Positions 22,201 through 33,170 of a DNA stretch of 64,000 bases are shown here, one piece after another. The DNA comes from Capsicum annuum (lineage: Eukaryota; Streptophyta; Magnoliopsida; Solanales; Solanaceae). Location: positions 224,682 to 288,681 of the forward strand of contig NW_025892965.1 of the NCBI RefSeq assembly GCF_002878395.1, in the 5' to 3' direction. Made by a program: the position numbers and the translations under genes. The number at the start of each line of letters is the position of its first letter. The first letter of the stretch is position 1. Below the pieces are notes generated by a model. The model was not told the DNA's origin, did no database searches, and worked only from the letters and a program-made list of their open reading frames with translations.

Positions 22201-23420
22201 ATGGCCAAGACACGTGCTAACTCTACAAAAGATGAGGGTCTCAAGATTGAGCCTAGAGATCCTACTCTTGTTTATGTAAAACCAAGAGGTCATGGATAGC
22301 CTATTAATGTGTCCCTAGCTATGGTCGAGGGACCAACCCAGTCTTTACCAGGATTTGTTTCTTCTTCAATCCTCATAGATGCTTTGGTTTATTATTTGGG
22401 TATAGTTGGTAGTGCATCATCTAATGGTGCACAATCTACAAACCAAAGTGGTGCTGAGAAAAAGGCACAACCTGTAGTAACAGCTCCTATAGTTAAAGTC
22501 CTTCTTGCACCAATGGTTGCTCAGCATTAAGGAGTAGAATATTTTGCCTAGATTATTTAGATTGGCTCTACCTAGGTTTTGTGGTGCAACGAGCGAGGAC
22601 ACATATGAGTTTTAATTTTCTTATGATGATAAACTCTATAATTTAGGCCTTGTTAAGACTTATGTTATAGATTACACCATATTTCAGTTGGATTTGGCTA
22701 CTCGACATTGTTGGAGTGGTTATTTGTATTCTAGAATAGCTATATAATCTCCTATGACATGGACTCAGTTCTTTAAGATGTTATTATAGAAGTACATGCC
22801 TCTCAGACTCAAGGATTTTCTGGGAGATTAGTTCTCTAGAATGAAGTAGGTTTCTATGATAGTTGTGGAGTATTAGGCTTATATTTATGAGTTGTATAGG
22901 CATGCTACTTTGATTTTAGACATGAGTATGAGATAGTTTTTTGATTTATTCAAGGATAGATATTTCCTCTTCTTATGTCCACCCAAAGATTTATTGCTCT
23001 TGATAGGTCTTTTGCTGAGGTTTAGGATCACACTCAGGTGATGTAGGAGATACATCGTAAGGCTAAAGAGGCAACAATAAGACACCTAAACATCAGGCAA
23101 GTTTCATTAGAAGCCATAATAGTTCCTCATTTAGAGATGGTAGTTCTCATAGTGGGTATTCTCTACATCCATCCTATCAGCCTCAAAGTCAACCCAGTTG
23201 ACCAATTTAGCTAGCTCTTTAGATTACTTATGTAGGTTAGTCTAGTGACAGTGATCTCCTTGGTCAGGTTGGTGGTCTGTATTCAAAGGGTTCATCTTCT
23301 AGCTATTCTAGTCGTGGTGGTTACTTCGGGTCGACTTGATCTATTAGTTTGAGTTCATCATAGGGATCATGTTATCATTTTGGATCTTTTGGTCATTATA
23401 CTTGTGAGTGACCTAGTCGT
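22201..23420 (+). pseudogene. Gag of T1
   Basis: The first ATG at 22201 (MAKTRANSTKDEGLKIEPRD) starts a frame broken by TAG at about 22300 and resumed at 22309-22530. The capsid core follows in pieces: LYNLGLVKTYVIDYTIFQLD, then MTWTQFFKMLL and KYMPLRLKDFLGD, then YELYRHATLILDMSM. A zinc-knuckle relic CYHFGSFGHYTCE lies at about 23370-23410; its second Cys is Phe. It matches the gag of T0. Many stops are TAG where Gln or Trp is expected. Confidence 0.88.
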
Positions 23421-23599
23421 GGGGAGATTATTGAAAAAACTAGAGTGTGTCCCTTTTAGAGTAGTTTATACCTCAGTTAGAGGTTGTTGTTAGGGTCGTA
23501 GGGGTTGTTTCTAAGGTACTCAAGGAGGTTCTCAGGACGTCATAACTAGAGGTTGGTCAAGAACCCGCCAAGTTGAGGGCATGATTCGTTATGTATAAT

Positions 23600-24050
23600 A
23601 TATGCTAGTCCTAAGGTTGAGGCTTTCAATGCTATTATTATAGGTATGATTTTGTTGTGCCATTAGTCAGCCCTTGCTGTATTTGATCTGGGATCCACTT
23701 ATTATTATGTTTCTACTTATGATGCTCCACAGTTAGAGTTATCTTGTGATTTATTATATGTCCTATTACATATATCTAGTCCCATAGGTGATTCTTTAGT
23801 AGTGGATTAGGTTTTCATATCTTTGTTATGACTTATAGAGATGTTGATACTCATGCTGATCTTATTGGTATTGATATGGTGGATTTTGATGTAATTCTGG
23901 GCATGGACTAGTTATCCTACTATCATGTTGTCACGAATTATTTTTCCAAGACTGTTTACCTTTGGTTTGTTTGGAATACTCCAAGTCATGTGGCATGGTG
24001 TGAATAGTCACAAGCCAATGAGAATTATTTTTATGGTCATGCTAGAAGGA
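23600..24050 (+). pseudogene. Protease of T1
   Basis: FDLGSTYYYVS near 23680-23710 corresponds to the active-site loop (usual 'DSGASHSF'), so the catalytic Asp is present. VDFDVILGMD at about 23880-23910 is the conserved C-terminal strand; the Trp that should follow is a stop (TAG). Frameshifts lie between the two landmarks. Confidence 0.8.
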
Positions 24051-24055
24051 TTATT

Positions 24056-24900
24056 TTGAGGGATTGCAAGTCTTATCTCGCTTATATTTTTGATACCACT
24101 GAGGAGAGTTCATTAATTGACTCTATGCTTGTACTTTATGGGTTTCCTGATGTGTTTACCTGTAAGATTGTGTTTTCTATTAATCTAAAGCCTAACACCC
24201 AACCTATTTCTATGACACCTAATCATATGGCTATTACCAAGTTTAAGGATCTAAATTCTCATCTTCAAAATCTTCTTGCTAATATTTTATTTGACGGAGG
24301 GAGTCTTCTTTGGAGCTCTTGTGTTGTTTATAATAAAGAAGGATGGCTCCATCCATTTGCGTATTGATTATAGATAGCTTAATAAGGTAATAGTGAAGAA
24401 TAATTATCATATGCCTCGCATTGATGATTTATTTTATCAACTTAATGCTGTAGTGGTGTTTTCTAAGATAGATTTAAAATCTAGTTACAATCATCTGAGG
24501 ATTCAAGCTGAGGATACCCCAAGATAGCCTTTACAACCCCTTATGGTCATTATAAGTTCTTGGTGATGTTATTTGGAATGTTTAATAAACCAGCTATATT
24601 TATGGATTTGGTAAACCGAGTATTTAGACCTTACTTGGATTCCTTCCTTATCGTATTCATTGATGACATCCTTGTTTATTCAAGGAGTAAAAAGGATTAT
24701 ACACAACTTTTGAGGATGGAGTTCCAGAATTTGAGAGATTATGTGTTTTTGCCATGTTCTCTAAGTGTGAGTTCTTACTTTAGTCAACAACATTCCTTGG
24801 CCATGTGTTATCTTAGGATGGCATTATGGTAGGCACACCGAAGAACGAGGAAATTAGTGATTGGGATGGACTTACATCTCTGAATGAGGTTCCTAGCTTC
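24056..24900 (+). pseudogene. Reverse transcriptase of T1
   Basis: The segment 24056-24367 has the region just before the fingers (FPDVF, ISMTPNHMA), followed in shifted frames by [19 protein letters not shown] and FSKIDLKS.Y. The open piece at 24560-24832 carries [11 protein letters not shown] with both catalytic Asp residues intact (24662-24667), followed by LRDYVF. A Gly-for-Pro-type change precedes it in the [10 protein letters not shown] motif (usual [10 protein letters not shown]). Confidence 0.88.
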
Positions 24901-24999
24901 ATTGGTTTGGCTGGTAACAATACATGATTCGCCGGGCATTTTTCTACTATTTCAGCACCTATGACAAGATTAACTTAGAAGGGGGTTCTATTTTGATAA

Positions 25000-25440
25000 T
25001 AATACGAGTGTGAATTGAGCTTGGGAAAGATCCAAGATTTTCTTACTTCATCTCCTATTTTATCTCTTTCAATTGAAGGTAAGGGATTCACCATATTTTG
25101 TGATGCTTCCATTGTTGTCCTAGATTTTGCATTGATGTAATAGCGTTGTATTATTACTTAAGTTTTTAAATAGCTTAAGTTGTACTAGTGCAACTACCCT
25201 AATCATGATTTAGAGTTGGCGGTAGTAGTTTTTATGCTTAAGATTGGGAGGCATTATCTTTATGGTGTGCATTGTGAGATTTTCACCAATCATTGCAGTC
25301 TTCATCATTTTAAGAATCAGAGAGAGCTTAATGCTAGGTAGCATAGATGGATGGAGTTGTTTATGGATGATGAAATTTATATCTTGTATCATCTAAGAAA
25401 GGCTAATGTGGTAGTAGATTCCATGAGTTAGAAGGCAATA
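25000..25440 (+). pseudogene. RNase H of T1
   Basis: KGFTIFCDAS at about 25080-25115 supplies the first catalytic Asp. HDLELAVVVFMLKIGRHYLY and YGVHCEIFTNHCSLHHF at about 25200-25310 supply the Glu and the TDH region, which reads TNH here. YHLRKANVVVDSMS ends the domain at about 25430. Stops occur at ARQHRW (CAG to TAG) and at the SRK end. Confidence 0.85.
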
Positions 25441-25559
25441 ATTATGGGTATTTTGGCTTGTATTTTACTATCTCAGAGGCCGTTTGCAAAGGACATTCAG
25501 TCCTAGCCAACATGATAGTTCATCCAGATATTGGGATCCTTGGAGGATTCCTCTAATGC

Positions 25560-26560
25560 CGAAGTGAGGTATTTTCTTTTTGAGTAGATTTGGGATAGTC
25601 TAATTGAGGATAACAAGCTTATTTTCCTTCGTGTTCGGGTGTTGAGTGGTAAGTTCAAGAGGAATAAGATTGATTATGAGGGTGTTTTATGATTTAAGAG
25701 CCATAATTACATTTGAAGGATTGATGACTTGATTAATTAGATTCTATATGATGCTCATAGATTTAGATAATCTATTTATTTAACCACTATTAACATGTAT
25801 AGATATTTGAGATACTTTATTGATGGACAGGCATGAAGATCAATATAGCAGACTTTTATAGCTCATTGCCTTTGATATCAGTAGGTAAATGCCGAGCATC
25901 AGCTTCCAGATTGTTTGATTAAGAGATTATTCATTCTTGAGTGGAAGTAGGAGTGGATTACCATGGATTTTGTTAGTCTCTAACCCCGTACATCCCATGG
26001 TTTTGATGGTATTTGGGTCCTCATAGATTGATTGACCAAGTCAACATATTTCATTTCAATTTACATGTCCTTTAGTCTTAAGAGGTTAGCTTACATGTAT
26101 GTTTATGGGATAGTTTGATTGTATGGTGTGCTCATATCTGTCATTTCAAATTGGAGTTTTGTGTTCACTTATTGCTTTTAAAGAACTTTTAAGAAGGATT
26201 TGGGTACTTAGGTGGATCTGCGTAGAACCATCTAGCTGCGGACCGATGGCTAGTCCGAGTGAACTAATTAGGTTCTCGAAGAAATTATCTGAGATAGTGT
26301 AATGAATTTTTGTTCTCAGTGGGATAAAAACTTAGCCTTGGAAGATTTTCCTTATAACAACAGCTGTCATTCGAGTACATAGATGGTCCATTTTGAGCCT
26401 TTGTATGGTAGGAGATACGGTTCTTATATTGGATGTTAAGAGACTTCTGAGATTCAACCCCATGGTCCAAACTTGCTTCAATAGTCTTTGGACTAAGTTA
26501 AGGTGATTCATTATAGATTTAGAGTAGCTCAGAGTAGGAAGAAGGCCTATGAAAACTAGG
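25560..26560 (+). pseudogene. Integrase of T1, C-terminus lost
   Basis: The zinc region is decayed at 25700-25900 (ILYDAHRFR, AHCL). The catalytic core begins WITMDFV at about 25955 and continues HGFDGIWVLID and LTKSTYF. SCHSS at about 26355 and LYGRRYGS at about 26400 belong to the C-terminal part of the core. It ends at the AQSRKKAYEN motif at about 26550, where in intact elements 'D..R' and the chromodomain would follow. The break with the neighbouring Athila piece is abrupt. Confidence 0.85.
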
Positions 26561-26570
26561 GAGAATAAAA

Positions 26571-26690
26571 AACTTCCTTATCGGAATTGATCTCGTCTGA
26601 TGCATTACCGATGAGGGGGGCTCCAGAAGGAGAAGAAGCGGACAGAGACTGCAAAGGAGATGCGCCTTTTTCACAGGCTCTTTTGCATAG
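26571..26690. other. Short GC-richer segment of unknown origin
   Basis: Between the T1 integrase and Athila copy I lies about 120 bases clearly richer in G and C than the surroundings (for example GATGAGGGGGGCTCC). A plus-strand frame gives a basic run, KEKKRTETAKEM, that joins into the Athila frame at about 26690. It has no counterpart in Athila copies II or III. It could be a less decayed part of an Athila reading frame or a captured fragment. Confidence 0.45.
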
Positions 26691-28066
26691 GAATAGCGTC
26701 AGATAACAAAGATCAGATTGTAGCCATAGTTTAGCAAATTGTGTGCGATGCTAATGCAAAATGAAAAATCCCCTTCATAATTTTTTTTAAAATCAAGGGA
26801 ATGAACAAGAGCAATGTTGTAACTAATCTTTTGTCTTTTTGTGGCTTTATAAATGTTTGACTTGTGAATAGAATTATATACTCTAATTTTTTCTATAGTG
26901 GGAGGGAAATTTGAGCTCCCTTAGCGAATTTTGAATGCCATGTGTGGTGAGCTATTTGCATTCATATCTTTTATAATTTTGTCATCTAGAACTTTCCCCG
27001 TCAGTATGTCAAAGCTTATTTTGATTGTATGTGGTTGGAGAAGTGATGTTACGCCATCTTTGTGACTTTGGGAACCACTCTAGCCTAATCTACCATGCAT
27101 GATTGTAATTTCTAGTTACCACTTTGAGCCTTTGGACTATTTTGTTGCAAATTCATTACAAACCATGAACCATTCATTTTTACCTCTTCTGAACAATACC
27201 ATCCTTGAACTTGAAGATGCAACTTGAAGATAAAAGCCTAAGTTAGGGTGGTGAAAGTTGATGGAAGGAAGTTTAGGGCCGCGAAGTGTTTGCAAAATGC
27301 CGAATGTGCGTAAGTTCTGAAAATGAAGGAATAGAAAAGAAAAGATCCAATAAAGGAAGAAATTGAATGATAATTGCACGAAAATGTAATAGAAAGAAAA
27401 ATGGATGAACAAAGAAAGACAAAAGTAGGCCTTCTAAAAGAGAGAAAACAGAGATGAGTCAGAAAGGCAGATTGAATAATGTGACATAAATGTTCAAGGA
27501 AGTAGTAGCCATGTTTTTCATCAAATGATATCCTACCTAACCTGAATCTACGTTACAAGCTTAGAAAGTCCTTTTAGATCTCAAACCATTTACTTTCTTT
27601 GTAGTTGGGATTCAAAATAGGGGCAAGCCTATGGTATGACACTTCTTGCATAGAGATTTATTTTTTGAGGAAGAGAGTTTTTGCATTTCCTTGTTGCATT
27701 ATTTGTAGCTTGGTGTGTGGAATTTCATTTCTTTTTAGGATTGGCATGTGAAATATGTTGGGGAGGGTGTTGACCATGTTTTGAATAATGAGACAAATGG
27801 AGTATAGCTTAATTATGGTCAAAGGGAAGCCATTTCTAAGTATTGGTTTTTACTGCTTAGCTGCTCTTTAAAGTCTTATGTATCCTTGAATGTTGCATTT
27901 TCTATTGAGGGGTGTAGTGGAAATGAGCTTAGCCCATGTTCCATGAGCTACTTGTGGTATTGAATAATGTTGGAGTCATTATGATATTTAAGGCATAATG
28001 TTTTGACATAGATAATTGTAATCTCATGGTAAGAGGTAGAGTTTCTTGAGGACAAGAAAAAGCTTT
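26691..28066 (+). other. 3' noncoding region of Athila copy I
   Basis: It matches 33630-34990 and 41300-42675 almost throughout. Shared landmarks are a CATAGTTTAGCA-like word at the start, an AAAAGAGAGAAAACA word, a GATATCCTACC word and a GAGGACAA-like word just before the polypurine tract. There is no long frame. The ORF on the complement at 27137-27412 is not supported by the other copies. Confidence 0.8.
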
Positions 28067-28079
28067 AAGTTGGGGGTGT
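28067..28079 (+). other. Polypurine tract, Athila copy I
   Basis: AAGTTGGGGGTGT precedes the LTR start. The same tract is at 42676-42689 and, changed, at 34988-35000. It would prime plus-strand synthesis. Confidence 0.85.
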
Positions 28080-29560
28080 AGATGAGTGGTAACATTACCA
28101 CTCATTCACACTCAACATTAGTATACATTAAATTGTATACATATTAGTAAGTAGATGTACTAATATCCACTCTTTGCAAGCATAGAGTTGAAAAGTAGAA
28201 AGATGTGTATTGGAACTTAAAATTTTCAAAAGGGAGCAAGAAAGTACAGCTGAAGGCATAGAACATGATCTAGCCTCAGTTACCATGGTTGCGGTGTGGT
28301 GATCGTGATCGCGGCACACAAGCAGAAGTCAAACAACCACAGATGCAGAAGGTAACCGCAGTCACATAGGCACGGTTGTGGCTTTGCCAAAGAAAGCATC
28401 CCAATGCCACAACTGGAAATGCATGTGGCTGATCCCAATTTTAAAAAAAAGACTCGAACGCTAGCATCATGAAAAATATTTCATCTTCCCCAATTTTTTA
28501 GTTTTAACTTTTGAATTAATAGCCTCCATTTTTGGTGAATAAAATATTATATAAATTATGGGTGAAGAATACATTAGAGACCTTGTAAACGGAAGATAGC
28601 TCACTTCCATTGTTGATTTATGGGTGTGCAAAGTTCGAAGTAACATTCACTTCAGCTTCAATAAATTATGACAATAGAGATTATGGGTATATCTTTACTA
28701 ATTTAACTTATATGTAGCAAGATCTCCCTCGTGGAGTTATGAGTGAATAGAGGTTTTATGTGTGTGTGGGTTGTTATTATTAGCCTCTATTTGGTAGTTC
28801 TTACAAATGGATTTTATAATTTCTATGCTAAATTGGTTGGGATTTGTGGGTGAAAGCCCCAAATACACACATGGGTTTCATAAGTGAAAGCTCTATATTC
28901 TAGAAAGCTCAAGGCCATCTTCTAAAGAAGGGTTTTGGGTGAACTTTAGGAATCCACATCATCCTTTTAAAAGGAATGTGGAGACCAAAGCAATGATAGA
29001 CAATTATGTGTGTAGTTTACTAAATTTTCACTATCTTAGAAATAAGGGTTATTTTGAAATCAACTATACCTTAGGCCTTATCCTAGAAATAGGGATGCCT
29101 AAATTAAAGTTTGGTTACCAAATGGTAAACACTCCTATTAGGTATTAAAAAGAATCAATGGGTGAATGTTTGGTGTTTTGTTGAAAGACTAGCATAAAAA
29201 TATATACCTGAACCTACACATATTTGATTTACTAAATTGATGTTGATTATTAGCACCCACATGTCATTCCTTTAGTAAGGCACAATCCTAAGATCCGTTC
29301 CTAATTGTTAAAACACTAATTATTCATAGCCCAAAAGTTACACTAGGAAAACCTAAAAAGAAGGATTAGTGTTGATACTTGTACCCCCATTTTTATTTTT
29401 GTGTACCATTGGTTTGAATTTAACCTGTATCTATTTTTAAAATTAACTTGACTACCACTTACATTGTTCCTCGTGGATTCGACTCGGACGCCAAAGTTTT
29501 GTAAATATATTGACGAAGACCGCCTTACAATTAAATTGACGTGTAAGTTGAGAATTCTCT
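28080..29560 (+). repeat. 3' LTR of Athila copy I
   Basis: It starts AGATGAGTGG (expected TGATTAGTGG) and ends at GTTGAGAATTCTCT, a decayed version of GTTGAGCATTATCA. It is 1481 bases long. It aligns with LTRs at 35001, 36504 and 42690. It contains a CG-rich motif cluster at about 28265-28380 and the U5 box at 29467-29490. It is followed immediately by an X-family LTR in the opposite orientation. The ORF at 28939-29148 is a chance frame: the same position is closed in the sister LTRs. Confidence 0.88.
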
Positions 29561-30775
29561 AAATCCATTTACAATTTATAACCAAGGAAAATATTGATGG
29601 TATCGTCATACCACCCCTTACTTTCAAGTAATATCCATAGTCAAACCATTTACGTTATGGGGACCTTAGGTGCCTTTACATATACCATATTAAATAAACT
29701 TGGAATACTTCCGTCATTACCATTTAGCCATTATCCTTTTCAACTATTTTAAACCATGAATAAATCCTTTGTCCAGTTTAAGACATGCAAGAGTTCCACT
29801 AAAAGAAGTCAATGTAATGAACATATCTTTATAAACATTTTATCAAACACCTTGGGGGCATACAATAACCAAAACCAATTCCAAAGACCATTAAACCACT
29901 ACAATATAATCCAATTGTCCAAATCCACCATTAGGGCATATAAAGCATAATTAAAACCATGGGAAACCATAACCAATCATTCAATATCAAAACCCCCAAA
30001 TAATAGTTGAAAACCAAAATCATGAAATAGTGAAACCATGAAATCAATCCTATAAACCATGACTTTAGTTGAAATTACAATAAGGGAAGAGAATCATGCC
30101 TTATATCAAAGAATTGATGTAAAGAAATCACCAAGACAAGCGCCAAAGCTATTCATAAGATAAAACCCCAGCCTTCTTGCCTTAAAACCTCTTGAGTAAA
30201 TAATGGAGTGTTTTAGAATACTTTCTAAATGTTAATGAATAGAAAAATGGCGTAAATAACCTTCAAAGATTATTAAAAGTCATGTGTCCAAGTTAGTGTA
30301 AGTAGGGAAATGTCCTGAATACCAATACTTTAATCCCTAAAAACCCATCATAGGGATACGACTTTCCCATATGAGTCGTACCCTCCTATACAATCAGTAT
30401 CCACCACTCGTATCGAAGCCTCAACCCTTGGATAAAAAATTGTACAGTATACGACTCATCCAATGAAGTCTTAACCATAGCATACAATCCTTACCCATAA
30501 CCCGTATCCTTGGCTGAACAAAATACCAAGAGGATCAAATAATTCCCACCATATGAGTCCCTGCTACAAATCGTACCAAACCCATATGAATCACACCTCT
30601 AACTCGTACCATTTTAGTCACCAAAACCATCCCACCAACCAGTACTATTTAGCATACTACAGGACCTTATGACTCATACCCTAGCATACAGCTCATACCC
30701 ATGAGTCATATTGGGTTTGGTGAATGGCTTTCCGGTAAATTTTTTAAGGTTCAAAACCCTAGATGTTTAGGTTTC
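29561..30775 (-). repeat. X-family LTR X1 (3' LTR), truncated
   Basis: It matches the complement of 61650-62900 and the segment 44205-45260. It contains many copies of a GAGTCGTAC/ACTCATACC-like word (30355-30720). On its own strand it starts near 30775, just after a GGGGATAAATGTTCC sequence typical of the region before a chromovirus 3' LTR. Its far end is cut by Athila copy I at 29560. Confidence 0.8.
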
Positions 30776-31737
30776 CACTACTAGGAACATTTATCCCCAA
30801 ATGACGGACAAATAAGGGGTAACCACGCAAAGATTCATTTGTATTATCAAACATTTCTTTAAAAAAGTTTTAAAACAAAGTGGCAATGATGTTAATCTTT
30901 TCTTTAACAAACTCAGAAAATAAAGATGTGTTCAAGACACATACCTTCCGTATAAATCCCAGGAGCAGAAAACAAATGCAGATACTTGTACTTCATGTCC
31001 TCTTCCCCTTCCTAAATAGCTTCTTCCAACTTATGGTTCCTCCATAGAACATTAATTGAAGTCATATCCTTGGTCTGCAACCGACGAACTTGCCTATCTA
31101 ATATCTTAAATGGGACCTCTTCATAAGAAAGAGAATCCAATATACCCAATCCTTCTATAGGAACAATCAAAGAAGGTTCAACAAGACACTTCCTCAACAT
31201 AGAAACATGAAAGACCAAATGAACCAAACTTAAGCTAGATTACAACTCCAACTCATAAGCAACATTGCAAACTCTACATAAAATCATATAAGAACCACTG
31301 AATCGACGACAAAGTTTCCCCTTGTTGCGAAACCACACCACTCCCTTCATAGGATACACCTTGAGGAACACCCTATTCCCTATCTCAAACTTGAAGTCTC
31401 TATGCCTAACATCTTTATAGTACTTTTGGCAACTTTGGGAAGATTTAAGCCTATCCTGAACTACCTTAACCTTTTCCATCGTTTGATAAACCAAATCCAA
31501 ACAAAATATGATCGCTTCTCAAAGCTCAAACCACCCAATAGGATATATACACCTCCTACCCTACAACACCTTAAAAGGAGCCATACCAATACTCGAATGA
31601 TAGCTATTGTAGTAAGTAAACCCTACCAAAGGTAGATGCTAAACCCAATTGCCACCAAAGTTAGTTGCACAGTCCTGAATTATATCTTCTTATGTATGAA
31701 TAGTTCTTGCCACTTGTCCATCTGACAGTGGATGAAA
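30776..31737 (-). pseudogene. X-family integrase C-terminus with chromodomain
   Basis: On the minus strand it reads LSTTFHPLSDGQVARTIHT, then VGFTYYNSYHSSIGMAPFKV and LYGRRCIYPIGW, then DLVYQTMEKVKVVQDRLK and FEIGNRVFLKVYPMKGV. These are the second half of a gypsy integrase core and its C-terminal GPY/F region. 31012-31227 then gives a LVHLVFHVSMLRKCL stretch and a VPFKILDRQVRRLQ chromodomain relic ending LWRNHKLEEAI. In chromoviruses this domain is thought to direct insertion to heterochromatin. Two stops and a shift break the frame. Confidence 0.88.
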
Positions 31738-31920
31738 AGTAGTGCTTAGAGACCGGAGAATGAGTTTCCCTTTCTTGCCGAACCTGTTCACTCCCTTCAT
31801 GGGAGAGATCTTAAGATAGACATAGTCATTGACCTCAAACTCGAGATCCTTTCTAGAATATCTGCATAGGACTTTTGTCGTCTCTGAGCAGCCCGTAGTG
31901 TCTCTCTGATCAACTGATGA
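31738..31920 (-). pseudogene. Y-type integrase fragment fused to X integrase
   Basis: The minus-strand sequence encodes RKDLEFEVNDYVYLKISPMK and GVNRFGKKGKL, matching the Y element at 49495-49590. At 31737/31738 it passes in frame into LSTTFHPL of the X integrase, which belongs to an earlier part of the domain. The order is therefore chimeric. At the other end it joins a Y LTR start at 31921. It looks like the result of deletions, not of a working gene. Confidence 0.82.
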
Positions 31921-31921
31921 G

Positions 31922-32106
31922 TTCAAAAACTCTTAGCCTGTATTACCTTAAGTGACTCATATGAACATGATTAATGCATCATAAGCTATCCTATCAGTAG
32001 CATATTCATTGTAAGTCATGTACTCAAGTATGAATCATAGGATAGAAGATTTAATATGTAGGAATATTTATTCACTTACTAGCTTAGAAATATGTGGGGT
32101 ATTACA
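31922..32106 (-). repeat. Start of a Y-family LTR, 185-base fragment
   Basis: It is the complement of 50223-50410: it begins TGTAATACCC at 32106 and runs to 'AGAGTTTTTGAA' at 31922. There it is cut and joined to integrase sequence, probably at the shared word GTTCA/CAGTTGATCAGAG. The rest of that LTR and the whole gag-RT part are missing from this copy. Confidence 0.88.
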
Positions 32107-33170
32107 AAGGAAAATGAGCAATGGGTTCAGGAGTTTTATGCAAATCTAAGTGCTATCTCTTTTACAAACCCAATGATGAAAATTTGAGAAAGGTAGGGGC
32201 TCTTGGAGAGAAATAGGATAATGAGGTACATTTGTTTCAGGATACTGACATGGCCAATTTCCAAGCAAAGGGTCACGAGTCAGGCACCCGGATGGCTAAA
32301 ATTTTTTTCCCAAAAAGAGAGTTTTCCTAGGTTGCTACCAAAAGAGGGATCACCACTAACAAATTCTCTGTAGAGTCTATGATCTGATTGTATATTATCT
32401 ATAGCAGAGTCTCACCATGCACCTATATGAGAGCTCGCATAGGGTCCTGCCTTATGATTGGGATTGATCTAAATGTGGGCCAAATTATACATGACGAATA
32501 AAGGCTATATAAGATTTAGGGTAGTAGCATTCTTTCTTTCCCTTATCTTATTACTGAATTATGTAGAAAAGTAGGATTCAAAGAGTATTATACAGATACA
32601 TAGGTAAAAAAAACAAATCCCCAAATTACTCCACTCAAAATAAAGGGGAAAGACGAACCTTAGAAAACAAGAAATGAAAAGTTGACTCAACCAGGTCAAC
32701 AACTAAAGAACTCGGATCATGTAGGCTATCCATCACTGGTACTTTGGATGATTTGAATGCTTATGCCAGAGCAATTAGAGAGCTGTTAGTTTGTTTACCT
32801 CACCGACCAGGGAAGACATCTACTAGGCATCTTTTATATGTGTCCATAGCAGGTTATTAGAAATACAACAAGGAACAGAAAACACAGAGTGATATAGTAG
32901 CTAGCTTAGAGAGAGCTTATTCAGTCTTGGCTTTATCTTATAGGGATATCACGCCCTCACATAAGAAGATGCTAAAACGAGGGACAAAAAGGGATAAATT
33001 TTTCAACAAACTATGGAAAGGGGATAAGGGCTTATGGAAAGGCCTTAAGCTAGATGCCAAAATACCTTCTTCCAATATTGACAGTAATGATGAGAAACCT
33101 ACTGAGTGGTCAAATACTGGGGATGGTGGTGAAGATTTGGAGTCACAAGAGTAGAGCAACTCATGATGCA
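32107..33170 (+). pseudogene. Athila copy II reading frame downstream of pol (env position)
   Basis: In pieces the plus strand gives YANLSAISFTNP, then MIGIDLNVGQIIHDE and SILSFPYLITELCRKVGF. This resembles the extra 'putative plant transposon protein' domain found in some plant gypsy elements. It ends in the open segment 32927-33154, SYRDITPSHKKMLKRGTKRD and KPTEWSNTGDGGEDLESQE. A homologous tail is at 40560-40790. It sits where Athila elements hold an env-like frame. I see no signal peptide or membrane segment, so the env label rests only on position. Confidence 0.6.

Larger units (their letters stand above)
19185..26570 (+). mobile_element. Tekay-like Ty3/gypsy element T1, lacking its 3' LTR
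   Basis: It has a complete 5' LTR, primer site, gag, protease, RT, RNase H and integrase in the gypsy order, all on the plus strand. It breaks off inside the integrase C-terminal region at about 26570, where sequence of Athila copy I begins. Chromodomain, polypurine tract and 3' LTR are missing. It is the same family as T0 on the opposite strand. All frames are interrupted. Confidence 0.9.
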
